Source: Neoceratodus forsteri (taxonomy: Eukaryota > Chordata > Ceratodontiformes > Ceratodontidae). From it: a stretch of DNA of 64,000 nt. The notes beneath the pieces are model-generated. The model saw only the letters and a list, made by a program, of their open reading frames with translations, searched no databases and was not told the DNA's origin. A program made the translations under genes and the position numbers. Below are positions 32,797 through 42,329 of the stretch, in pieces; position 1 is the first letter of the stretch, and each line of letters begins with the position of its first letter. The stretch lies in assembly GCA_016271365.2 (NCBI GenBank), contig CM028129.1:1009497501-1009561500 (forward strand), in the 5' to 3' direction.

Positions 32797-33742
32797 TTTC
32801 ACCAAGCTTAGTGTCATCCATGAAGAGGTCAGTCTTGCCCTGTATACCTACCCCAATGTCGCTGATGAACACATTAAATAGTATTGGACCCTAGACTGAG
32901 CCCTGTGGTACACCACTAGTGACCTCTCCCTCACTCGACCACTTCCCGTTGACAACCAGTCTCTGCTTTCTGTCCTTAAGCTGGTTTCCTATCCATCTAA
33001 CAATACTCTTTGCTCTACCTATATCCTCCAACCTTTTCAGCAGGCAATTGTGTGGTATTGAGCCAAAGGCCTTGCTAAAGTTGAAGTAGAGGAGAACTAC
33101 TGGATGGCCCCCGGCCAGTTCCTTCGTCACTCAGTCGAAGAACGTAATCAGGTTTGTCTGACATGATCTGCCTGTTTTGAACCTGTGCTGCCTGTCATCC
33201 TGAAGCCGTTCTTGTCGAGATATTCTACTAGGTCGTGTTTAATCAAGGTTTCCATTAGTTTGCCCACTATGGACATGAGCCTAACTGGTCTGTAGTTTCC
33301 TGCCTCCTCTCTGCTCCCGCCCTTGTGTAGAGGCACCATGTCGGCTCTTCTCCAGTAACCCTAGGCACGACTCCCATCTGAAATTAATGGTTAAACAAAT
33401 ATGCCATGGGGTCCGCTAATACCCCTGCCAACTCGGTACTCTTGGGTGTATTCCATCTGGCCCTGGTGATTTGTCCTGTTTTATTCACTCAAGTGCCTCT
33501 TTCACCCTGCTGGTGGTAAATGTTGGCATTTCCATCTGTGGGACCCCTTTGTCAGCTGCCTTAATGCCACTTTCAGGCATTGGGCCATTGTGTTCCTTGG
33601 TGAACACTGAGCAGAAGATGTTCAGAACCGTGGCCTTCTGTCTGTCATCCTCTACTTATCCTATCACTATTTTTAAGTTTACTACCCCTCCCCCTTTCTT
33701 CTTGTATATACTGAAAGAAGTGTTTGTTTCCCCCTTCAAACA
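32797..33742 (-). pseudogene. CR1-B RT core
   Basis: The minus strand reads [102 protein letters not shown] and the catalytic box as FMDDTKLGERV (32,813-32,824, with Met for the usual Ala). It is cut on its upstream side by the left end of DIRS-1 at 33,743. Confidence 0.8.
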
Positions 33743-33900
33743 ACAATGTAGTCTTGCTGTATTCTCACTATATGCAGTTAGCCCCAGCACTTGAACTGCT
33801 CTGGAGAACAAAGGGTTAAGCATAGAACGTTGAGCTCGAACTTGGTTTTCAAACCTCTGTCTGTGGTAATATGAAGTCTAACCGTCAGATTTCTTACTCT
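33743..33900 (+). repeat. Left inverted terminal repeat of DIRS-1
   Basis: The run tagtcttgctgtattctcac, tatatgcagttagccccagc, acttgaactgctctggag, and then ctatg, gagctcgaacttggttttca and cagacagaggtt-type blocks are inverse to 42,330-42,420 plus 45,224-45,290. The outer 40 bp are also complementary to the first half of the internal complementary region. Confidence 0.85.
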
Positions 33901-34289
33901 GCCTAACTGTGAAGTTGCTCCGGAGATCCCTCCTGCACTTCGGTTCAGTAGAGTTCGAATCAGTTGGTTGTTTCAACCGTAGTTTAATTCTTCAGTACTG
34001 TACCAAGACAGAGGTAAGAATAATTGACAGTAATCGGTAGTGTTATTTTGTACTGTTAGAAATTGTTTTTTTCTTTTCGGTTCTGTTCCGGTCGGTCCGG
34101 TTCAGAACTGAAACTTATTGTGTTTATTCTGATTTTTTTTTTTTTGCTAGTAGTTGTGGTTTTCCAGTACTTATTGGTTCCTAAAAAAAAAAAAAAAAGA
34201 AGAATCCAGATTTTTTTAACCGACTCGTGACACGGTTGGAACCAATAAGTTTGTTACCTGGCTTGAAAGCTAAGGAGGGTGACTTCTGA

Positions 34290-35835
34290 TTTCGGCATGT
34301 CTGAGAAACTCAAAAAGGAAACCGGTTTCAGCACTGTTCCAAGTGTGGGGAGGCCTTTGCTAAGGCCGATCACCACCTGGTATGTGTGTATTGTCTGGGG
34401 TTTGACCACCTCAAGGAAGACTTCCAAATTTGTGTAAACCTTTACAAAAGCCACTCTGGAAAAACGTTTGAGTAGACTGAAGGAAAGGGAGGCCGAGAAG
34501 TCCGCTGATCCGAATGGTCAGCCTGGTTCGGTTGCGACCGAACTTGAAGAGGTGCCCCTGACCTGGGCGTTACATCTTCGGGCAAAAGGAGAGCAGACTC
34601 TGCAGAGTTGGTTCTGTCTAAAAGAAAGCGAAAATCAGCTGGTTCGGATCCTACACCCTGTGTTCCAACTGCTGAAGAAATAGCAAAAGCGATCACAGTA
34701 GTTCAATCGCTTTTGCGACCGAACTGACATCGGTTCAAAGGCGATCAGTTCGGTCGGAAGGAGCTGCTTCTGATATAGATCCCGAAGCATACTATAAGGG
34801 CAGTTGGGGGGGAGGAGGAGGAAGAAGATTATGAGGAAGAGGAATTTGAAGACCTAGATGAGCCAGTAAAGCCTGATGTCTCCCCAGACAGGCCTTCCAA
34901 TGTTTCTCCTCCCCCCAGGCTTTCTGAGCCCCCTTCCCATTTCTTGTTTTACAAGAAAGTGGCTGAGAACATTCAGCTTCCTATGAAAGAGGCTAAACAG
35001 GATCAGGAGGAACCTGACTTTGTGGAAATGATGGATGTCCCAGAGTCAAACAAGAATGTCTATCCCTTTACATAAGTCTTTGGGGAAGCAGACACAAAAC
35101 ATTTTACAGTTTCCCACATCCATTCCTCCTGTGGAAAAAAGAATGGACAGGAGGTATGCTTTATCAGGTCCTGGGATGGAATTCCTTTCAAGTCATTGCA
35201 GCCATGTTGGGGGTAGTGCAAGCTGCAGCCTGTAACAAGGCTAACATCCCCCTGGCATCTCACCCCCATATAAGGATTCCAGAAAAATGGATGCCATGGT
35301 AAAGAAACAGTACTTGGCATCCTCTTTGGGACTCAGGCAATCGAATTATATGGCATGTACAGCCAGGTACCAGAAATCTGTGTGTGATACGGTTCTGGAG
35401 CTGGCTAGGAATGCCCCTCCCCAGCTGGCCAAGGAGCTGGAGCAGGTGGCTGTGAATGGTATTGAGGCATCGAAAGTGCAATTCCATGCTGCTGTAGACT
35501 CAAATGATGTTTATTCCAGGGTCTTGGCCAAATCTATTTCCATGAGGAGATTTGCTTGGCTTAGGTGTAACAACCTCTCACAGGATACCCAGGATAAGGC
35601 CATGGATTTTCCTGAGACTGATAATTCTCTCTTTGGGGAGCAAACAGAGAATTACATGAAGAAGATGGATGAATATAGGATCACCTATAGGAGTGCTGCA
35701 GCCAAAGAAAAGCAGACCACTCCTCAGAGGCAGCAGTGTACGGGCAGGGTCAGGCCTTTTTACCAAGCTCAGGCTGCCGCCTCCTCTTTTCAGCAGAGGG
35801 GGTATTTAGGGGAAGAGGCAGACGTGGGATGACCA
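34290..35835 (+). pseudogene. DIRS-1 gag
   Basis: A Cys/His cluster at 34,332-34,433 reads HCSKCGEAF, DHHLVCVYCLGFDHLKED and FQIC, the zinc-finger-like pattern at the start of DIRS gag. A basic helix follows (SRLKEREAEKSADPNGQP), then an acidic/proline-rich region with frame breaks near 34,690-35,290. A long open segment at 35,287-35,832 contains MDAMVKKQYLASSLGLRQSN, MRRFAWLRCNNLSQDTQDKA and TDNSLFGEQTENYMKKMDEY, with a Gln/Arg-rich end. Gag would package the RNA. At least two frameshifts are present. Confidence 0.8.
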
Positions 35836-36213
35836 GAACCCCATCATCCACTCAGTCTACGCTCCCTGCCAAGCAGACACTCTGACGTGTCGGTCAGGGT
35901 CACCTCCCCAGTTCCTGTAGGTGCAGGCTGGCTCACTGCTTCCAGGCCTGGAAGTCTGTTACTTCAGACAAATAGGTCTTGGAAGTAGTGAGCCAGGGAC
36001 TTGCTCTCAGTTTCAAAAGGTTCCCAAATATGAGAGGAAAGTCTTTCAGTCCTCCCTCACCCTTGGAGACAAAGGCCCTGGAGGCAGAAGTCTCCTCTCT
36101 ACTACTACTTCTTCAGGCAGTAGAGCAGGTACCTGCTTGTCACAGGGGGAAAAGGACTGTATTCCAGATACTTTCTCACCCCAAAAAAGACAGGGAAGTG
36201 GTGACCCATCCTA
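35836..36213 (+). pseudogene. DIRS-1 RT, N-terminal fragment
   Basis: Across two frames the plus strand reads EAEVSSLLLLLQAVEQVPAC, HRGKRTVFQILSHPKKDREV. This corresponds to the RT entry of DIRS elements (xLLxxxAVExVP...RGxGxYSRYFxxPKK). It is cut at about 36,213 by the 5' end of a CR1-C. The next DIRS sequence at 39,034 already encodes YLDDW, so about 120 RT codons are absent. Confidence 0.65.
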
Positions 36214-39033
36214 GATTGCCAGACCTGCAGGCAATAATGTCAGAGGCTAAACTGGACATAGTAGCAATTAGTGAGACGTGGTTTACCAGTAACCACACTT
36301 GGGAGACTTCAGTACCTGGCTATGTATTGTTCAGAAGAGACCGAGGTGCAGAAAGGGGGGGAGGAGTGGCCCTCTATGTCAATGAAAATATCAAATCTAC
36401 AAAAATTCAGAATACACATAAGGAGCCAGAAGAACTGTGGGTCACCCTGGAAACAGGAAATGGGACAGCCATAAGAACTGGGTTGTCTACAGGCCCCAGA
36501 CCAGGGGAGGACATAGACACATTACTGTTAGAAGATATACAAAACATGACAGCTAAAGGGAGGTTCTGATAATGGGAGACTTCAACATGCGGATACAGAT
36601 TGGTCAATACCAGCAGGAACATCTGCCAGAACTAGACACATAGTGGATTCCCTGCAGGGAGGGCCTCAAACAACTGGTACAGCAACCCACAAGAGACAGG
36701 GCTATCCTAGATCTAGTACTGACTAACAGGGAAGGGATCACAGATCTCCAGGTAGAAGGTCACCTGGGGCCAGTGACCATCACATGGTATGGTTCAATTT
36801 GACTCTACATCTAAATCATCCCATTCCAAGGCTGAAAATATGGGACTTCAGAGGAGCTGACTTTGATAAGATGGTCAACAGAGTTAAGCTAGCCCTGGCA
36901 AAAGAAACACAGGTGAGGGGTACAGGCAAAGTGGGCAAGCATTAATGATGCAATACTTGAAGCAACATCCCATTGTGTTAGACAGAAAATGAAGTGCAAA
37001 GAAGAAGGAAACCACTTTGGTTCTCAAATACAGTAGCAGAAAAGGTCAGAGCCAAAAGGCTGGCCTTCAGGAAATATAAGGAACACAGCGGATGAAGATA
37101 GGGAGGCATACCAAACTTCCCTAAGGGAAGCAGGGAAGGCAATAAGGCAGACAAAGTCCCAAACTGAGGAAAAACTAGCACGAATAGTAAAAGAAGGTGA
37201 CAAGACTTTCTATAGATACATTAGTGAAAGGAGAAAGTCCAGAGGGGGTATTGCTAAGCTTAATGGAGAAAAGGGAGCATGTGAGGAGGAGGACCCTGTA
37301 AAAGCATCTATCCCAAATAGATACTTTTGCTCAGTATTTACTGAAGAGAAGGTAGGGCAGGGCCCACAGCTCAGCATCATGGACACAGGGGGGAGGGAGG
37401 TGAGCACTACTCCCTTCACAAAAGAAAGGGTCCTACAAGAGCTTGCCAAGCTAAGGGTGGATAAGGCAATGGGACCTGATGGCATACATCCCAGGGTACT
37501 TAAGGAGCTAAAGGTGGCACTAGCAGAGCCATTAGCAGAACTGTTTAGTGAGTCTCTGAGCACAGGAGAGGTCCCAGAAGACTGGAGAAGGGCTCATGTG
37601 ATCCCGCCCACAAGAGTGGTAGCAGGGAGGAGGCAGGGAACTACAGACCAGTCAGTCTTACCTCAGTAGTGGGCAAGATTATGGAAGCACCTTAAGGAAA
37701 GGATAGTGCAACACCTGGAATCCATAGGGGCACAGGATCCAAGACAGCATGGGTTTACAAAAGGAAGGTCCTGTCAAACTAATCTCATAGATTTCTTTGA
37801 CTGGGTAACCAGAGTGGTGGACCAAGGGGGAGCAGTTGATGTCATCTGCCTTGACTTCAGCAAAGCTTTTGACACTGTTCCACATAGAAGATTGATAAAT
37901 AAGCTGGGTAGGCTCGGGTGGGTCAGAAGTTGGTCAACTGGGTGGCAAACTGGTCGACGGGCAGAAAACAGAGAGTGGTGGTAAATGGTATACAGTCAGA
38001 AGAGATGCAAGTCACAAGTGGGGTACCTCAGGGATCAGTCCTGGGGCCAGTCCTCTTCAATATCTTCATTAGTGACCTTGCAGATGGACTAGAGGGTAAG
38101 CTTGTCTGTTTGCAGATGACACCAAGATCTGCAACAGAGTAGATGATCCAGATGAGGTGGGCAGAATGAGAAGAGATCTGGATAAACTAGTAAAATGGTC
38201 AGAAGAGTGGCAACTGGGATTTAATGCAAAGAAGTGCAAGATCATGCACATAGGAAGAGAAACCCTGAAGCCACCTATAGGCTGGGAGGGGAGTTGCTAG
38301 CAGTCACAAAGGAAGAAAGAGACTTGGGCATCATCATCACTGATGACCTGAAATCATCCAAGCAGACCTCTAAAGCAGTAGGTAAGGCTAGGGGTGTTAG
38401 GGTGTATAGTAGGGGTATCACAAGTCGTAAGAGGAGGTAATAATCCCTCTTTACAAGACACTGGTTAGGCCCCATCTGGAGTACCTGCGTGCAGTATTGA
38501 GGCCACACCTTCACAAGGACATTAACCAGATTGAGGCAGTCCAGAGAAGGGCAACCAAAATGGTGCAGGGACTGCATCAGAAGACATATGAGGACAGATT
38601 AACAGAGCTTAATATGTATACCCTTGAGCAAAGGAGGGAGAGAGGTGATATGATCGAGGCATTCAAACACCTTAAGGCATTAACAAGGTGAAAGAGTCTA
38701 ACATGTTTAAATATAAGAAAAATAGCAGGACAAGAGGACACAGCATGAGATTAGAGGGGGGCTGATTAAGGGGGAATGTGAGGAAATTCTTTTTCACAGA
38801 AAGGGTGGTGGATGCATGGCATGGCTTACTTCAAGAAGTGGTGGCTATGAATACAGTGCAGGGCTTCAAACAGGCATGGGATAGGCATAAGGGAGCAATA
38901 CAAATGAGTATGAATAGATAGGCCACTGACAGAGCAAAGGCCGATGGCACATTTATAAGGTAGAAAAAGAAATGGGCAGACTGGATGGGCCTTGCGGTCC
39001 TTATCTGCCGTCAACTTCTATGTTTCTATGTTT
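36214..39033 (+). mobile_element. CR1-C LINE, 5'-truncated, inserted in the DIRS-1 RT
   Basis: The endonuclease starts with DLQAIMSEAKLDIVAISETW and GGGVALYVNENIKSTK. The linker (ERRKSRGGIAKL) leads to the [107 protein letters not shown] (FADD at 38,109-38,120) and MVQGLHQKTYEDRLTELNMY. The 3' end is gccgtcaacttctatgtttc at 39,012-39,033, followed immediately by DIRS-1 RT. Frameshifts near 36,570, 37,610, 37,920 and 38,690 inactivate it. It is the best reference for the CR1-C pieces elsewhere. Confidence 0.9.
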
Positions 39034-40250
39034 CATACCTGGATGACTGGCTAGTGGTTGGTTAGTCCTCGGGCCAAGTCAAGTCAGCCCCAGAGGTCAC
39101 TCGAAAGCTTCTAGACTCCTTCTGAACCTAGAAAAGTCTGTCCTGGAACCAGCCCAGACCCTCATCTTCATAGGGGTGGAACTAGACACTATTCAGGCAA
39201 GAGCATTTCTCCCTCTCTCAAGGGTTCAGTCCCATGTCACTCTGACTTCCTCTTTTCGTCCTCTAGTTTCTCGTCCAGGCAGGCACTTTCTACAGTTGCT
39301 AGCCACATGGCAGCTTCAACACCAGTGGTCCAGGGAGCAAGGTTTCAGATGAGAGAGATTCAATTTCATCTCAGATCTTATTGGTCTCAGAAAAAGGACC
39401 CTCTCTCCAAATTGGTTCTGGTGTCTCACACCCTAGTTCAGGCCCCCCAGTGGTGGCTGGAGGAGTACACTCTTCGATAAGGTGTCTCCTTTATCAGTCA
39501 GGCGCCTTCAGTGATTCTCACCACAGATGCCTCTTTACTGGGGTGGGGGGCTCACCTAGCTCTGCTTGCAGCTCAGGGAACCTCGTCTCACCAGGAGTCC
39601 CTTCTTCACATAAACCCTCTTGAACTGAGTGCTGTCTTTGTAGCACTTCAGACATTCTCAGCTGCTGTTCAGGGGAAAGTGGTGCAGATCAGGACAGACA
39701 ATACCACAACCATGTGAGTATGGTCTCTAACTTCTTCCCTTCAGGCTTCCCTGATGGCTGTGCACCTCCCAGGGAAGGACAGCATTCTAGTAGATACTCT
39801 CAGCAGGATTTCCCATGGTCACCACAAATGGACCCTGAACCTCTTGTTCTTCAAGTCATTTTCAAGGGGTAGGGCACTCCAGAGATGGATCTCTTTGCAG
39901 CTCCAGACAATCCTCAACTTCCTCTCTTTTGTTGCAGACCATCTCTTCTGGGCCCTGTCCCTCAGGATGCTCTCTTGCTGAATTGGACAAGCAGGTTTCT
40001 GTATGCATTTCCTCCCTTTCATCTGATATTAAGGGTCCTGATCAAGATCAGGTCTCGACCTTGCAAGGTGATTCTGGTGGCTGCAGATTGGGCCAGACAG
40101 CCTTGGTACCATCTACTGTTGTCACTGTCAGTAACAATGCCATTGTGTCTTCCCAGACAGTTCAGTCTTCTCACCTCCTCTCAGGAGAGGATTCTGTATC
40201 CCAACCTTCAGACTCTCAGACTCAAAGCCTGGCTCTTGAAGAGCTAGAAT
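39034..40250 (+). pseudogene. DIRS-1 RT C-terminus, RNase H and trailing domain
   Basis: It opens with YLDDWLVVG (the RT catalytic box), a stop, SAPEVTRKLLDSFLNLEKSV, TLIFIGVELDTIQARAFLPL and LATWQLQHQWSREQ. RNase H follows at 39,505-39,720: VILTTDASLLGWGAHLAL, HINPLELSAVFVALQTFSAA and VQIRTDNTTTM, with all three acidic blocks present. The region after it (VDTLSRIS, MDLFAAPDNPQLPLF, FLYAFPPFHLILRVLIKI, ILVAADWARQPWYHLLLSL) matches the segment that follows RNase H in DIRS elements, where a Dam-like methyltransferase is sometimes assigned. I cannot confirm that. Cut at 40,250 by an L2. Confidence 0.8.
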
Positions 40251-40925
40251 ATGCAAGCTTGCATCTTTCATCGCCAGGATTAAGCCCCTTGTTCCGTCTC
40301 TGGACCTCCCTACCTTGATACATGCCTTAGTCACTTCTAGGCTTGACTACTGTAATGCCCTCTATCTCGGGGTCTCTGGGCGCTCTCTTCGCAGACTGCA
40401 GCTAGTGCAAAACACTGCTGCCCGGCTTTTGACTGGGCAAAATAAATTCTGCCATATTACACCTGTGCTGTGCGAATTGCACTGGCTGCCTGTCAGGTGG
40501 AGAGTGCTCTTCAAGGTGGGGCTTCTCACCTATAAGGCCCTACATGGACAGGGCCCTGGTTACCTGTCAGTTCTCCTGGTACCATCTTCCTCTTCCCATA
40601 ATCTCTGCTCTTCTAGTGGTGGCCTCCTAGTTGTTCCTAGAGCGAGATTAAAATCTGCAGGCGACTGAGCTTTTATTGTCGTCGCTCCCGCTCTTTGGAA
40701 CTCCTTACCAGCTATAGTTAAGGAGGCCCCCACAGTATCTGCCTTTAAGGTTCGCCTGAAGACCTTCCTATTTTTGCAAGCTTTTGGGGTATAATTTTGT
40801 TTATCTATATTTATTATTATTACTATTTTATATATTTATGCGGTATGAAATGCTGTAAAAAATTTTTGTGTGGCGCCCAGAGCCTTTGGGATTGGGCGTC
40901 TTTTTAAATAAAATTGCCTTTGCCT
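40251..40925 (+). mobile_element. L2 LINE 3' fragment inserted in DIRS-1
   Basis: The plus strand reads LPTLIHALVTSRLDYCNALY, LGVSGRSLRRLQLVQNTAAR, LLTGQNKFCHITPVLCELHW, LPVRWRVLFKVGLLTYKALH and GQGPGYLSVLL, the standard L2 C-terminus. A 3' UTR follows with tttggaactccttacca and a tail ending in ttggg(a)ttgggcgtctttttaaataaa at about 40,890-40,915. It is 5'-truncated to about 675 bp and lies between the RT/RNase H region and the recombinase of DIRS-1. Confidence 0.85.
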
Positions 40926-41884
40926 TTCTCAGTCAGTCTTGGATATTTCAAAGGTTAGCAGGAAACCGACTACTAAAAAGACTTACAACTCCAAGTGGAA
41001 AAGATTTGGGTTTTGCTGTTCCCAAAAGCATGTCAAGCCAGAGTTGGCTGATCTTGCCACTTTTTTGGACTATTTGGTGAATCTTAACAGTTTAGACCTC
41101 TGGCCTACCACTATACCACTCTCAATGTACATTTGGCAGCTGTGTCTGCCTTTCTTTCTGCTGGTAAGGGCGCTTCCCTACCATCTCACCCAGTTTTCGA
41201 GCAATTTTTCAAGGGCCTAGTACATGTTAATCCTCCCTTTCGTGAGCCTACCTCTTCCTGGGACCTGAATATTTGTATTGCACAGCTTATGCAGCCCCCT
41301 TTTGAGCCTCTATCCTCCGCTGAGTTGAAATACTTGACTTGGAAAACTGTATTCCTGGTAGCCATTAGCCGTGCCAGGAGAATCAGTGAAAAACAGGCTT
41401 TCTCAGTGGAACCTGACTTCATTTCATTTCGCAAGGATAAGGTGGTCCTTCGAACCAACAGAAAGTTTCTTCCCTAGGTGGTATCAGACTTTCATTTGAA
41501 CCAGTGTGTCATTGCCTGTATTTTTCACTGACCATTCTTCTTCTGGTGAGAGAAGATTACACTGTCTTGATGTAAAGAGGGCTCTTAGTTACTATGGGGC
41601 GCATACTAAGGCATCTAGGAATGGCTCTTCTCAGTTGTTTCTCACCTATGGAGAAGTGGGAAAGGGCAAACCTGCCACCATGAGAACTATTGCCAGGTGG
41701 ATTGTCTTCCGTATCCAGTTCTGCTTTTCAAAGTTGGGGAAAGAGCCTCCCTCAAGCCTGAGGGCTCACTCCACCAGAGGTGTAGCTGCTTCGGTCGCAG
41801 CAGCTAGAGACATACCATTAGTGGAAATCTGTAAAGCAGCCACATGGAAAACTTCACACATGTACCAAGCATTACTCTTTTGAC
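40926..41884 (+). pseudogene. DIRS-1 tyrosine recombinase
   Basis: Integration enzyme of DIRS elements. The N-terminal SAM-like part reads LDISKVSRKPTTKKTYNSKW, KRFGFCCSQKHVKPELADLA, TFLDYLVNLN, then AAVSAFLSAGKGASLPSHPV. The catalytic domain shows VFLVAISRARRISEKQAFS (first Arg), the H-x-x-R box in RAHSTRGVAASVAAARDIPL and the C-terminal ICKAATWKTSHMYQALLF with the candidate nucleophile Tyr. The catalytic set R, H-x-x-R, W/H and Y is therefore visible, but frameshifts near 41,120-41,220 and a stop near 41,478 break it. Confidence 0.85.
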
Positions 41885-41984
41885 ATTCAGTCAAAAAGTG
41901 ATGCTAGGTTTGGCATGGCTGTGCTGCAGAATCTGTTCCCAAAATAGGTTTTGTGACTCCCTCCTCCAAGGGGGTACAGCTTGG

Positions 41985-42120
41985 TAGTCTGCATATAGTC
42001 AGAATACAGCAAGACTTCATGTTAGAAGAAATAAATTACTCACCATAGTAATGTTGTTTCTTCTAATGGAGTCTTGCTGTATTGTGACCTCCCTCCCTGC
42101 CTCCCCTCCTGGAACCTAGT
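41985..42120 (+). repeat. Internal complementary region of DIRS-1
   Basis: The first half (tgcatatagtcagaatacag, caagacttcatgttagaaga) is complementary to the left end of the element. The second half (ttactcaccatagtaatgtt, gtttcttctaatggagtctt, gctgtattgtg) is complementary to the outer extension of the right terminal repeat (45,265-45,327). The two halves also pair with each other. In DIRS replication models this region splints the ends to form a circle. Confidence 0.85.
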
Positions 42121-42329
42121 GTTTTGGGATGTGACGTGGCAGGCACAGTGCTGCACCCCAGAGGTGTACTGGGCATGCCTTATCTTTTAAGAGTTTATCT
42201 TATATGTTTTGGTTATTTCATTACCTACTTATATTCTTTTTGGGGTTCTCGACTTGAGTCTTTTGACCCTAAAAAATCTGATGCCTTTTGGCAAAAAGTT
42301 TTAGAAACAATTTCTAACTATAGAGTTAG

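Noticed and set aside
35287..35832. 181-codon open frame considered as a host gene exon
   Set aside because: Sequence pattern, neighbours and position between terminal repeat and RT fit DIRS gag.
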